Of a stretch of DNA of 64,000 bases, positions 8,224-15,110 are shown piece by piece. The notes beneath the pieces are model-generated. The model was not told the origin of the DNA. It ran no database searches and saw nothing but the letters and a program-made list of their open reading frames with translations. This DNA is from Geomicrobium sediminis (lineage in GTDB: Bacteria > Bacillota > Bacilli > Bacillales > Marinococcaceae): NCBI RefSeq assembly GCF_016908595.1, contig NZ_JAFBEC010000001.1, forward strand, positions 186,001 through 250,000, written 5' to 3'. How positions within the stretch are numbered: the first letter of the stretch is position 1; the number at the start of each line of letters is the position of its first letter. Position numbers and translations under genes: made by a program.

Positions 8224-9005
8224 ATCCCGTAAATGTTGCCTCGTTGCTCAGGAAAGCCAGTAATCGGGTCGTGCTGTTGCGGTTGCTGCTGTGGCGCTTG
8301 TTGTGTCGGTGGAACTTGTCCATAGCCCTGCTGCGGTACTTGGTAACCGTAATTCGGCTCTTGCACTGGTGCCTGTTGCCCGTAGTTCGGTGGTTGTTGT
8401 CCGTAATTTGCTTGTTGCGCTGGCGCTTGTTGTCCAAAACTTTGTTGCGTCTGCGGTGCGCCGCCAAAGTCAGTTGTAGCAGAAGGGGCTGATCCACCTA
8501 AAGGCTCACCGTCACGTGTTTTCATAACGTTTGTAGCCAAATAGCAACCGATGCCGTTATTTCCATTAACACTATAAGGAGAAAAGTTGATTGCAATACG
8601 ACCATACATACCAGAATAAATTTCTGTAGGGTTCATGATGCTATTCAGGTTTGCATCTACAATTTCAGGCGGTTGATCGGCCTTAGTCGTAGCAGTAAAC
8701 ACCCAGTGTCCACGGCATTCTTCGCCAAAAGGTTCACCGTTAGGCCGCGTGCCGTCTCCATCATAGACCGGACTTGCTACACGAGCAGGCTTTTTGCCAT
8801 TCCACTTATCTTTAATTCCGCGTTGTTCGGCTTGCTGCATAGCATAATCAATACGCTGTTTCGTCTGAACGTCTGATTTAGGTAGCAAGCAAACAACGCT
8901 ATATTTAGGATCACTGTTGTTGATCGAGCGCGGTTGTAATAGATTCACGAAACTGAAACGAACCTCGTCTGTAACTACTCTTGTTGGGTTAGTCTGATCT
9001 GTCAT
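8220..9005 (-). CDS. Phage ssDNA-binding protein, DUF2815/Enc34_ssb family
   Basis: 261 residues. The first ~175 residues match the DUF2815 pattern (VRFSFVNLLQPRSIN ..., SGMYGRIAINFSPYSVNGNNG, GCYLATNVMKTRDGEPLGG), an OB-fold family that includes the single-stranded DNA-binding protein of phage Enc34. The last ~85 residues are a low-complexity Gln/Pro/Tyr/Gly/Asn tail with repeated NYGQQ-like units, presumably disordered; unlike bacterial SSB it lacks an acidic tip. It lies between the nuclease and polymerase genes. Confidence 0.85.
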   Translation of the reverse strand: MTDQTNPTRVVTDEVRFSFVNLLQPRSINNSDPKYSVVCLLPKSDVQTKQRIDYAMQQAEQRGIKDKWNGKKPARVASPVYDGDGTRPNGEPFGEECRGHWVFTATTKADQPPEIVDANLNSIMNPTEIYSGMYGRIAINFSPYSVNGNNGIGCYLATNVMKTRDGEPLGGSAPSATTDFGGAPQTQQSFGQQAPAQQANYGQQPPNYGQQAPVQEPNYGYQVPQQGYGQVPPTQQAPQQQPQQHDPITGFPEQRGNIYGI

Positions 9006-9031
9006 TTATCATCAATCTCCTCTTATTTAAT

Positions 9032-10216
9032 TTATTGAAAGTCTTCACTTGCAGCAGGGGCGTGAGTAATTGCTACGCGCTTGTCTGACTCCGGTGCAAG
9101 TGTCGGTTTACCTGGACTGTTCTCTACATGCTTTTCTTCTTCTAAAAGCTTTCGATAATCTTTCTTACCGAGCATCTTTTCAAGTTGTGCAACGGATAGA
9201 GGTTTCTTATCATACAAAACTGACTCATCATAACCGTTATTTTGAAGATGCTCGAACGCCTTATCTTGATCAACGAATGCCCGTGATCCTCGACCGTGGA
9301 CAGCTTTAAAACCTGGCACTTCTTTTCCGTTCAATGATTCAGAGAGTGCGAACTTTTCCAAGTCCTTAACCCAGGGCGCTAAGTGCTTCCCAATTTCTAA
9401 TGCTTTTCCAACCTCTTCATGCGTCATCAAATCAGGTTTAGGCTTCGGATCTCCGAAATCTTTAAGTGGGCTGAATTGTTCAGCACGTGCTCGACACTGG
9501 AAACGTGCACGGCAAAAGCCACAATGTTCACCAGGATTAAACGTACCCTCACCTTTAAAGGCTTGTTCTGCGACGGGCTTAATCGATTCACCCCATGAAA
9601 GTAAGTCCGTCGTTGATATTGACCAGTGTGAAGGTTCATCGAAAAGTCTTGGCTGTACAATCACCATGTGCACTTCGTCGATCTGACTAAGAAAGCCGTA
9701 CATTTCATAAGCACCCAGCGCGTAAAGCTTTGCTTGTGGATTGTCTTCGGCTGACACTGGCACGCCTGTGCCGTACTTAAAGTCAACAACGTACATCGCG
9801 TTGTCACCTACAACGATCGTGTCAGAAGTCCCGAAGCCTTCCGGTGCGTACTTGTCATAGCTCACACGCTGTTCAATTGCTACGTGAGGTTTGCCACCTA
9901 GACGTTTAACGATGTCTTTGATGACATTTAAATACGCGTCTGTGTGCTCAAGCATTTCCTCGTCATACAGTCCGTGCTCTACAAACTCTGCTAGTGCTGC
10001 GTCATATTTCTTTTGACCGAAACCAGCCGTGTATTGCTTGTGAAGCTTAATTTCTGCGATTTCATGAGCAAGCGTACCGATCTTTGCGTGATCAGAAGTT
10101 GTGTCTGCAAAACCTTCCTCTAGCCGTGCTGACGGTGGACAATTAAGCCACCGAACAGCACCAGATGCAGACAACAAAGCATGAGCACGAGCTGCATGTC
10201 CTTGCTCTGCTATCAT
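9032..10216 (-). CDS. DUF2800 phage nuclease, Cas4/RecB-like
   Basis: 394 residues. YVVDFKYGTG (about residues 140-150) provides the Asp/Lys of a PD-(D/E)XK nuclease site. A cysteine group HCGFCRARFQC (about 230-240) probably binds a metal or Fe-S cluster, as in Cas4/AddB-like enzymes. The N-terminus (HALLSASGAVRWLNCPPSARLEE, split at LNCPP) is a hallmark of DUF2800. It is expected to process DNA ends in phage recombination. The start overlaps the preceding gene by 4 bases (ATGA). Confidence 0.85.
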   Translation of the reverse strand: MIAEQGHAARAHALLSASGAVRWLNCPPSARLEEGFADTTSDHAKIGTLAHEIAEIKLHKQYTAGFGQKKYDAALAEFVEHGLYDEEMLEHTDAYLNVIKDIVKRLGGKPHVAIEQRVSYDKYAPEGFGTSDTIVVGDNAMYVVDFKYGTGVPVSAEDNPQAKLYALGAYEMYGFLSQIDEVHMVIVQPRLFDEPSHWSISTTDLLSWGESIKPVAEQAFKGEGTFNPGEHCGFCRARFQCRARAEQFSPLKDFGDPKPKPDLMTHEEVGKALEIGKHLAPWVKDLEKFALSESLNGKEVPGFKAVHGRGSRAFVDQDKAFEHLQNNGYDESVLYDKKPLSVAQLEKMLGKKDYRKLLEEEKHVENSPGKPTLAPESDKRVAITHAPAASEDFQ

Positions 10217-10671
10217 ATTTTTGCCCCTAGCTCACGGAATTTTTGTGCCAAGGCGTTGTACTGCTCTTGTGGGACTTCTACAAGCGAGGCAAAACCAAGT
10301 GATTGAATCGCGTTACGTACTTGATCTCCGTGACCTTGTTCAGCAAGCGTCCTACCCGCAATGCCTAAATCGTCAAATGAATAAGATGGAGCAGTCGTCG
10401 GCACGGTGTGAGGCTCAGTCGGTGCTTGATTCATTGGTGCTTGAGTCGGTGGTTGAACTAGCGACTGTTGCACTGGCTCTTGTGGTGGTTGTGTTGGAAC
10501 CGTTGGCGGTTGCACTGGCGTGTCTTGACTAACGTTTGAAGCCTTATGATCTAAAGACGGTTGCTCTTGTTGGACTGAATTGTCAGCTTGCCCAAATGTC
10601 ACAGCTAGTCCTTGTAATACTGCCAAAAGTTCAGGTGATGCTTTAATTTCAACGCTAATGGTATGATTCAT
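10213..10671 (-). CDS. Phage protein with Pro/Gln linker
   Basis: 152 residues: a short N-terminal helix (SPELLAVLQGLAVTFG), a long Pro/Gln/Thr-rich linker (about residues 35-95) and a compact C-terminal domain (YSFDDLGIAGRTLAEQGHGD ... FRELGAKI). The architecture is common for the gene preceding DUF2800 in siphophages; function unknown. AGAGGAAA precedes the ATG. It is the first large gene of the replication operon. Confidence 0.7.
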   Translation of the reverse strand: MNHTISVEIKASPELLAVLQGLAVTFGQADNSVQQEQPSLDHKASNVSQDTPVQPPTVPTQPPQEPVQQSLVQPPTQAPMNQAPTEPHTVPTTAPSYSFDDLGIAGRTLAEQGHGDQVRNAIQSLGFASLVEVPQEQYNALAQKFRELGAKI

Positions 10672-10698
10672 ATAAAATTTCCTCTCTAGACTGGACTG

Positions 10699-10766
10699 TG
10701 TTATAATCCAGCTATCTATAGTTTTGTGTGCTGATCAAGTGGCTGCTTGATCAGCTTTTTTTTTTT
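10699..10766 (+). ncRNA. Candidate ~53-nt antisense RNA: extended -10 promoter followed by terminator
   Basis: On the plus strand an extended -10 (TG at 10699, TATAAT at 10702-10707) is followed about 23 bases later by a perfect 10-bp hairpin (10730-10739 with 10746-10755) and eleven T residues (10756-10766). The predicted RNA would run from about 10714 to 10766, opposite the leader of the 10213-10671 gene and the 3' end of the next gene. No good -35 is visible. The hairpin might instead act only as a block to antisense read-through. Confidence 0.4.
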
Positions 10767-10978
10767 GTTAAAGACAACTCATTTCTAAAAACCGTAATCT
10801 CGACTTCTTGTGCAGCGCAATTAATTGTGTTTAATTCAATTACTTTATCAACTCGCCCTAAATTAAAAGGTCTGCCGGTGCGATCGATTAGGAATTGGAT
10901 GGCCTCACGTTCACGATTAAAAACTCGATGCTCGTTAAGCCCCATAATATTGTCAATTTCAACTACGTACACCTTCAA
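10751..10978 (-). CDS. Small hypothetical phage protein
   Basis: 75 residues, starting at TTG 7 bases after AGGAGGTG. The N-terminus MKVYVVEID and the pattern of alternating hydrophobics suggest a small alpha/beta fold. The last codons (KKKS-stop) are written in the A-tract and first arm of a terminator-like hairpin that points the other way. Function unknown; part of the chain of short early genes. Confidence 0.55.
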   Translation of the reverse strand: MKVYVVEIDNIMGLNEHRVFNREREAIQFLIDRTGRPFNLGRVDKVIELNTINCAAQEVEITVFRNELSLTKKKS

Positions 10979-10992
10979 AACTTCTCACCTCC

Positions 10993-11079
10993 TTAAATTA
11001 GTAAAGCCATGCAACCGAACCACGTTAAAATTCCTACAATCATGATCATCGGCTCTTGACTTTTATGCGGATCAACCAA
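10993..11079 (-). CDS. Micro-ORF, putative 28-residue membrane peptide
   Basis: Begins at TTG with two GGAGG copies upstream, the first at ideal spacing. The peptide starts MVDPHKSQEP and ends in one hydrophobic segment (MIMIVGILTWFGCMALLI). It is followed after 13 bases by the next gene's start, whose ribosome site AGGAGGTG begins just beyond the stop. A small phage membrane peptide is plausible; function unknown. Confidence 0.45.
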   Translation of the reverse strand: MVDPHKSQEPMIMIVGILTWFGCMALLI

Positions 11080-11096
11080 AACCTCCACCTCCAATC

Positions 11097-11125
11097 TTCA
11101 CAAATAGTGATAATTTTGCTAAAAT
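11097..11125 (+). promoter_or_regulatory. Sigma-A promoter of the 11132-11485 transcript
   Basis: TTCACA at 11097-11102, a 17-base spacer and TAAAAT at 11120-11125, each one mismatch from consensus. It points rightward, away from the leftward early operon, with predicted start near 11132. Confidence 0.65.
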
Positions 11126-11131
11126 AGAATT

Positions 11132-11485
11132 GTTCAAAGATCCTGTGTAAATAGGAGTGATGCCTAATGGGCAAACTTTTGAACTTCACTGTGCTTTTGT
11201 AATTGAATCTGTAGTCGCAGGTCTTGCGTTGCTGGCTTGCAATCGTCTTCCTAAGACGTAAAAATTAGAGGGAAAGGTAGTAATGGCAGACATGCTAGGG
11301 AGACACTAACTCCGTTTCATGGGTGACATTTACATACCTAAGCACGTTAAAAAATTACAGTGGATATTACGCCATTTGCAGTGCTGGAGACGATACCAGC
11401 GAAGTTGTGGTAGTTACCCTACTAACTAAAAGCTTTTTAAAAATTTCCGTGGCACTTTTCCAGTAGGGTGGAGAAGTGTCTTTTT
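11132..11485 (+). ncRNA. Stand-alone structured transcript of unknown class, about 354 nt
   Basis: A consensus promoter upstream and an intrinsic terminator at 11451-11485 delimit a rightward unit with no ORF above 36 codons. Visible helices include CGCA/TGCG (11216-11228), TTGC/GCAA (11229-11242), CGTCTT/AAGACG (11244-11258), GCTGG/CCAGC (11383-11400) and a long-range AATGGC/GCCATT (11282 with 11371). ACCCTACT at 11416-11423 is perfectly complementary to AGTAGGGT at 11462-11469 in the terminator loop. Short ORFs exist: 11167-11202 (11 residues, ribosome site AGGAG at 9 bases), 11160-11261 (33 residues with a hydrophobic stretch, but the ribosome site is too close) and 11319-11429 (36 residues, no site). 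It could be a regulatory RNA or a type I toxin mRNA. No known class was recognised. Confidence 0.55.
11451..11485 (+). terminator. Intrinsic terminator of the phage ncRNA
   Basis: A 12-bp stem (11451-11462 with 11469-11480, two G-T pairs) closes a 6-base loop and is followed by TTTTT at 11481-11485. It lies between the convergent ncRNA and the XRE gene ending at 11489 and may slow both. Confidence 0.8.
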
Positions 11486-11488
11486 AAT

Positions 11489-11674
11489 TTAAAAGAACTT
11501 GTTAAGGTCAACTTTTTCACCAAAACTCTTTTTTAGTTTTACAAGAAATTGAAAGCTTGGATTTTTAAAACCGCCTTCTACTTTCTCGTAATATGAAATC
11601 GATACTCCGATTTGCATTGCCATGCCCTCTTGACTAAGCCCTTGTCTTTTTCTAATCTCCTTTAGATGCTGCAC
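11489..11674 (-). CDS. Small XRE-family HTH regulator
   Basis: 61 residues, almost entirely one Cro/CI-type helix-turn-helix: LKEIRKRQGLSQEGMAMQIG then SISYYEKVEGG. The start is a GTG with GAGGAG about 11 bases upstream. The C-terminus is only a short tail, so it is probably a Cro-like accessory repressor of the phage switch. It converges on the ncRNA terminator. Confidence 0.7.
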   Translation of the reverse strand: MQHLKEIRKRQGLSQEGMAMQIGVSISYYEKVEGGFKNPSFQFLVKLKKSFGEKVDLNKFF

Positions 11675-11698
11675 GTTACTTTCAACTCCTCATACTTC

Positions 11699-11815
11699 TT
11701 ACCTTGATCCGTAACTCAACGACTTCTTATAAGCCCAATCCGCAGTGTTTTTTCTACCTTTAGCAAGCATAATTACTGCAAATTCTAAGAAAAATCGTTC
11801 AAGTGATTTATGCAT
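11699..11815 (-). CDS. Micro-ORF, 38-residue basic peptide
   Basis: ATG preceded by a perfect AGGAGGTGA at 8 bases. The peptide begins MHKSLERFFLEFAVIMLAKG and is rich in Lys/Arg after a short hydrophobic stretch. It lies between two regulatory genes of the leftward early operon. Function unknown; the ribosome site is the main support. Confidence 0.5.
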   Translation of the reverse strand: MHKSLERFFLEFAVIMLAKGRKNTADWAYKKSLSYGSR

Positions 11816-11830
11816 TTACTTTGTCACCTC

Positions 11831-11980
11831 CTATTTTTGATCAACATCATCTCGAATTTGTTCTTCTCTCAAGATGCGAGGATAAGCCTGGGTATAGATG
11901 AAATGCAATGCTTGGTAAAGCGCTTCTTGTGAAGGTTGCTTTAAATTGTTTTGATGGTTAATTTCTTTTCGTTCTTTCAT
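11831..11980 (-). CDS. Micro-ORF, 49-residue phage peptide
   Basis: ATG after GAGGAGTG with 6-base spacing. The peptide begins MKERKEINHQNNLKQPSQEA and has an amphipathic helical middle (ALYQALHFIYTQAYPRIL) and acidic end. The leader upstream closely resembles the leader of the DUF771-like gene at 12332. Function unknown. Confidence 0.5.
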   Translation of the reverse strand: MKERKEINHQNNLKQPSQEALYQALHFIYTQAYPRILREEQIRDDVDQK

Positions 11981-12104
11981 TTCAATCACTCCTCAGTATT
12001 TAGGGATGATAATAACGAATTATATCTAACCTTCTAAATGAAGCTACTTCCTTCACTTAGGAACTGCTATAAGTTCATTCTTTCAGCCAGTTGATCAAAA
12101 ACTC

Positions 12105-12332
12105 TTAGGTTTCTTCTGCCGGATAGTACCATTTACCACCCTTCTTATATTTTGGGAAGTCAGGATCGTGGAAAAATTGATCTAGTATGGTATTCCATCC
12201 CATACAAGTTCTTCTTTTCAGCTCTTTAGAATCCCAAAACAAGAGTTCGTTGTCTGTTTCTTCTAGCGCTTTTTTCATCTCTTGCTCAATCAAGCTTTTT
12301 ATTTCATCGCGGTCAATCTTAATTTCTATCAT
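12105..12332 (-). CDS. DUF771-like phage protein, excisionase/HTH type
   Basis: 75 residues from the ATG at 12332, which follows AGGAGTG at proper spacing; an upstream GTG lies inside that ribosome site and is rejected. The pattern LLFWDSKELKRRTCMGWNT, ILDQFFHDPDFPKYKKGGKWYY is typical of DUF771 proteins, small phage proteins with a winged-helix, excisionase-like look. It might help the integrase in excision or control early genes. It sits in the Cro-side operon. Confidence 0.7.
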   Translation of the reverse strand: MIEIKIDRDEIKSLIEQEMKKALEETDNELLFWDSKELKRRTCMGWNTILDQFFHDPDFPKYKKGGKWYYPAEET

Positions 12333-12361
12333 TACGATCACTCCTTAGCTTTTAGGAATGA

Positions 12362-12589
12362 TTATAATAGATGTAACTTTGACTCGATATTTGATTCTTC
12401 ATACCAAAATAAATCATCCAGGCTACAATTAAATATCTTTGCAAGCATATTCATTTCAATTTGAGTGAAACAACTCAACCCGTTTTCTTTTTTATAATAA
12501 CTCTGCTTAGATATACTTAACTTCTTTGCTATGTCTATCTGGCGGAGCTTTCGCTCTTTTCGAGCAATATAGAGTTTGTAGTTCTTCAA
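12362..12589 (-). CDS. XRE-family HTH regulator
   Basis: 75 residues; residues 1-65 are a Cro/CI helix-turn-helix (ARKERKLRQIDIAKKLSISKQSYYKKENG ... MLAKIFNCSLDDLFW, given in pieces). The start overlaps the previous regulator by 4 bases. Being second in the Cro-side transcript, it is probably an early regulator of lysis-lysogeny or of later early genes. Confidence 0.8.
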   Translation of the reverse strand: MKNYKLYIARKERKLRQIDIAKKLSISKQSYYKKENGLSCFTQIEMNMLAKIFNCSLDDLFWYEESNIESKLHLL

Positions 12590-12789
12590 AACCTCATCTC
12601 CTTAACTGATTCGATATTCAATATTTCTTGAACTTTCACTTTTACTGCTGTTCCTTTTCGATTGCCTTTAAGAATGTCTGTCAAATAAGGTGCCGACACT
12701 CCTATTTCTTCAGCTAGCCACCTCACCGATCTACCTCTTAGCAACAATTCTTTTCGAACTTCTGCTCCGAACTCAGTGTACTTACTCAC
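12586..12789 (-). CDS. Cro-like HTH regulator, first gene of leftward early transcript
   Basis: 67 residues with the HTH SVRWLAEEIGVSAPYLTDIL at about 21-40. It starts just after a GAGGAGGTG site and directly faces the repressor gene across the operator region, the classical position for Cro. It would repress the repressor promoter through the AGCTAATTTATT operators. Confidence 0.75.
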   Translation of the reverse strand: MSKYTEFGAEVRKELLLRGRSVRWLAEEIGVSAPYLTDILKGNRKGTAVKVKVQEILNIESVKEMRF

Positions 12790-13089
12790 CGTTTCACCTC
12801 CTCTGTAAATAAATGCAAATATTAAGCTAATTTATTAGCTAATTTATTTGACCCTAATTAGCGAATATGATATTATGAAGGCAGAGCTAAATAAGACATA
12901 AAAAGTCCGCGGTTAATACATTTTGTCTGCTCCCCAGCATTAAAATTGTATATTGCGAAGTCATATTTTTGTTGCCTTTTTTAGCCAATAAATTAGCTTA
13001 TGTACACATAATAATATCAAATAAAATAATTGTCAACACATTATTAACTTATTTGATATTTTATCCCATAAGCTCCAGGAGGTAGCTCA
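12790..13089. promoter_or_regulatory. Lysogeny switch control region with repeated operators
   Basis: This 300-base divergent gap holds tandem perfect copies of AGCTAATTTATT at 12825-12836 and 12837-12848, and an inverted copy at 12987-12998. The junction of the tandem copies contains the 10-bp palindrome ATTAGCTAAT. A second inverted repeat, AATATCAAATAA and TTATTTGATATT, flanks a TTGTCA hexamer around 13012-13062, just before the repressor gene. Related half-sites (CTAATTAGCG at 12854; AGCTAAATAA at 12885) lie between. These are presumed operators for the ImmR- and Cro-like proteins. Confidence 0.65.
12848..12876 (+). promoter_or_regulatory. Rightward promoter in the switch region
   Basis: TTGACC (12848-12853), 17-base spacer and TATTAT (12871-12876), each one mismatch from consensus. 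The -35 abuts the second operator copy, so binding there should block it. It reads toward the repressor gene with a leader of about 200 bases. Confidence 0.55.
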
Positions 13090-13512
13090 ATGAGTTTGGT
13101 GAATAGAATTAAAAAACTCTGTGACGAACAAAAAATTACAATCGCTGAACTAGAAAGAAAAACTGGTATATCTAACGGTCAAGTAAGAAAATGGGATACT
13201 TCCAGTCCTAGTATCAGTAAGATTGAATTAGTCAGCGAGTTTTTCGACGTAAGCGTGGACTATCTATTGGGCAAAACTGACAAGAAAAGGTACTACGAAC
13301 TCACTGATAAAGATGAGGCTAACATTGAAAAAGATCTTGAAAAAATGATCGCAGGTTTAGACAATGGTGGATACGCGGCTTTTGGTGGCAGAGGAATAGA
13401 CGATTTGGACGAAGAGGATCGTGAACTACTCATTGATTCACTAAGACATTCGCTGAAAATATCCAAGAAAATAGCAAAACAGAAATTCACCCCTAAAAAA
13501 TACCGAAATTAG
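13090..13512 (+). CDS. Phage repressor, ImmR/CI-like XRE protein
   Basis: 140 residues. The N-terminal 65 residues are an HTH (IKKLCDEQKITIAELERKTG, ISNGQVRKWD, SVDYLLGKTDK), followed by the YYELTDKDEANIEKDLEKMI segment typical of ImmR-type repressors. It maintains lysogeny by binding operators between it and the Cro-like gene. The ImmA-like protease follows 13 bases later, so the repressor is probably inactivated by site-specific cleavage rather than LexA-style self-cleavage. AGGAGGTAG precedes the ATG. Confidence 0.85.
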   Translation: MSLVNRIKKLCDEQKITIAELERKTGISNGQVRKWDTSSPSISKIELVSEFFDVSVDYLLGKTDKKRYYELTDKDEANIEKDLEKMIAGLDNGGYAAFGGRGIDDLDEEDRELLIDSLRHSLKISKKIAKQKFTPKKYRN

Positions 13513-13525
13513 GAGTGTCGATTTA

Positions 13526-13927
13526 ATGGATCATATTAAAGAGAGAGTGGATCAGTTAAAAAGAAAATATAATACAACTGATCCATATAAAATAGCTGAA
13601 CAAAAAAAGATCTTAGTTCAATTTGAGTTCTTAGGAAGTATATGGGGCTATTACTCTAACATGTCTCGTATTCCGATTATTCACATTAATGAAGAGGTGC
13701 GTGATAAACAAAGATTATTTGTGGTGGCTCACGAATTGGGGCATGCAATACTACACCCTAATGAAAACACGTCTTTCCTCAATAAATACACTCTTTTTTC
13801 CACTGATAGCATTGAGAAAGAAGCTAACTATTTTGCATCTATGCTTTTGTTTTCGGACAAAACCATCACTAAAGATGAGTTGTTGTATGAATACGGCATC
13901 CCTCTTGAATACCTCCAACCTAACTAA
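13526..13927 (+). CDS. immA: ImmA/IrrE-family metallopeptidase (anti-repressor)
   Basis: 133 residues with the zinc protease motif HELGH (residues 68-72, in VVAHELGHAILHP) and a downstream glutamate in KEANYFASMLL. In ICEBs1 and phi105 such a protease cleaves the adjacent ImmR repressor to trigger induction; the same gene order is seen here. AGGAGTG precedes the ATG. Lower GC than the chromosomal genes, like the rest of the prophage immunity region. Confidence 0.9.
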   Translation: MDHIKERVDQLKRKYNTTDPYKIAEQKKILVQFEFLGSIWGYYSNMSRIPIIHINEEVRDKQRLFVVAHELGHAILHPNENTSFLNKYTLFSTDSIEKEANYFASMLLFSDKTITKDELLYEYGIPLEYLQPN

Positions 13928-13941
13928 GGGCGTGAATAAGA

Positions 13942-15003
13942 TTGACTGTTTATAAAGACGTAAATGACACTCATTATTTCGTTACTCGTGTAAAATTGCG
14001 AAATGGTAAAACTAAACAGATTAAACGTAGGGGTTTTAAAACACCTAAAGAAGCTAGACTCGCAGAAGCTCAACTGTTAATTGACTGGGAAAATGAAGAA
14101 ACAAAAGATGAAAGCATGCTATTTTCAGAAGTTGCTCTTGAATATTTAAGTTGGTACAAAAAAAGAAGGAAGGAATCTTCTTACAGTAAACTGTCTAGTT
14201 TGATAAGAACACACTTAAACCCAAACTTCGGCAAGAGAAAGATTGACGCTATCAGAAACCGCGATATCACTAAATTTCAAGACAAGTTAATCGATAAACA
14301 TTACTCAGCACACCATGTGAAGAAAATACACACTACGCTATCGGCAGTATTCAACTACGCAATAAAACAAGAATACATTAAGCTGAATCCAGCTGCTATT
14401 GTTGGAAATGTTGATTTAGAAGAAGAGCGTCATGTTGATTACTGGACACTCGAGGAATTCAAATGCTTTCTTTCAAAGATAGATGATCCCTTCTATCACA
14501 CTCTGTTCATGACACTTTATTACAGTGGAATGCGAAAAGGAGAGGCTTTAGCGTTAACTTGGAATGATATTGATTTTCCAAATAACAAGATTACAATAAA
14601 TAAAACGTACTACAAAGGCAACGTAACTAGTGTAAAAACAAAAGCTAGCAGAAGAACAATAATTATGCCGGAGCACACAATGTCACTCCTTTCTGATCTA
14701 CAGGTGGCCCAGGGTCACAAAAAACTAGACTATGTTGTTTTTGGTGAAGTTTATGATTACACTTCAACAACGACTTTAGATCGTTATTTTACGAAGTATC
14801 TAAAATTGTCAGGATTAAAGAAGATTCGAATCCACGATTTCAGGCATAGCCACGCAAGCTATCTAATAAATAACAATGCCATTCCTGGGATAGTAGCTCA
14901 GAGACTTGGTCACAGTGATATATCGACAACATTAAACATTTATAGCCATTTGTACCCTAGTACAGAAAAAGAAGCCGTCCTCCAAATGGAAAACGACTTC
15001 TAA
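13942..15003 (+). CDS. int: Tyrosine-family phage integrase
   Basis: 353 residues. N-terminal arm-binding domain (KDVNDTHYFVTRVKLRNGK), SAM-like core-binding domain (about 60-160) and catalytic domain with Arg in SGMRKGEAL (about 197), HDFRH (about 300), GHSDISTT and the nucleophile Tyr in LNIYSHL (about 334). The start is a TTG 7 bases after AGGGCGTG. It catalyses integration/excision and lies directly beside ssrA, whose 3' end is the probable attachment site. Confidence 0.95.
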   Translation: MTVYKDVNDTHYFVTRVKLRNGKTKQIKRRGFKTPKEARLAEAQLLIDWENEETKDESMLFSEVALEYLSWYKKRRKESSYSKLSSLIRTHLNPNFGKRKIDAIRNRDITKFQDKLIDKHYSAHHVKKIHTTLSAVFNYAIKQEYIKLNPAAIVGNVDLEEERHVDYWTLEEFKCFLSKIDDPFYHTLFMTLYYSGMRKGEALALTWNDIDFPNNKITINKTYYKGNVTSVKTKASRRTIIMPEHTMSLLSDLQVAQGHKKLDYVVFGEVYDYTSTTTLDRYFTKYLKLSGLKKIRIHDFRHSHASYLINNNAIPGIVAQRLGHSDISTTLNIYSHLYPSTEKEAVLQMENDF

Positions 15004-15017
15004 ACTTGAAAATTGAT

Positions 15018-15038
15018 ATGTTACCAAAAATGTTACCA
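15018..15038 (+). repeat. Tandem ATGTTACCA repeats, possible integrase arm sites
   Basis: ATGTTACCA occurs at 15018-15026 and 15030-15038, a 12-base period, between the integrase stop and ssrA. Short direct repeats beside the core site are typical arm-type integrase sites; the assignment is inference. Confidence 0.4.
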
Positions 15039-15078
15039 CCAACGTAAACCCCTTGTGGTGAAGGTGTTTGCTAAGTAT

Positions 15079-15110
15079 TGGTGGAGACGGCGGGAGTTGA
15101 ACCCGCGTCC
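15079..15110. other. Probable phage attachment core within the ssrA 3' end
   Basis: The last bases of ssrA border the integrase gene. Phages that use ssrA recombine in the T-arm/acceptor region and leave a second copy at the far prophage end. That second copy should lie left of this window, so exact core borders cannot be set here. Confidence 0.5.

Noticed and set aside
8244-8492. ORFs opposite the SSB tail
   Set aside because: They are produced by the Gln/Pro-rich repeats of the true gene on the other strand; composition is low-complexity Leu/Val/Arg.
11160-11261. 33-codon ORF as a definite type I toxin
   Set aside because: The ribosome site is only 2 bases from its ATG and no antisense promoter was found; kept only as a possibility in the ncRNA entry.
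11462-11475. AGGGTGG resembling the T-box specificity motif
   Set aside because: It is in the terminator loop/stem, there is no stem I with AGAGA, no ACCGCG extension, and no downstream synthetase or transporter gene.
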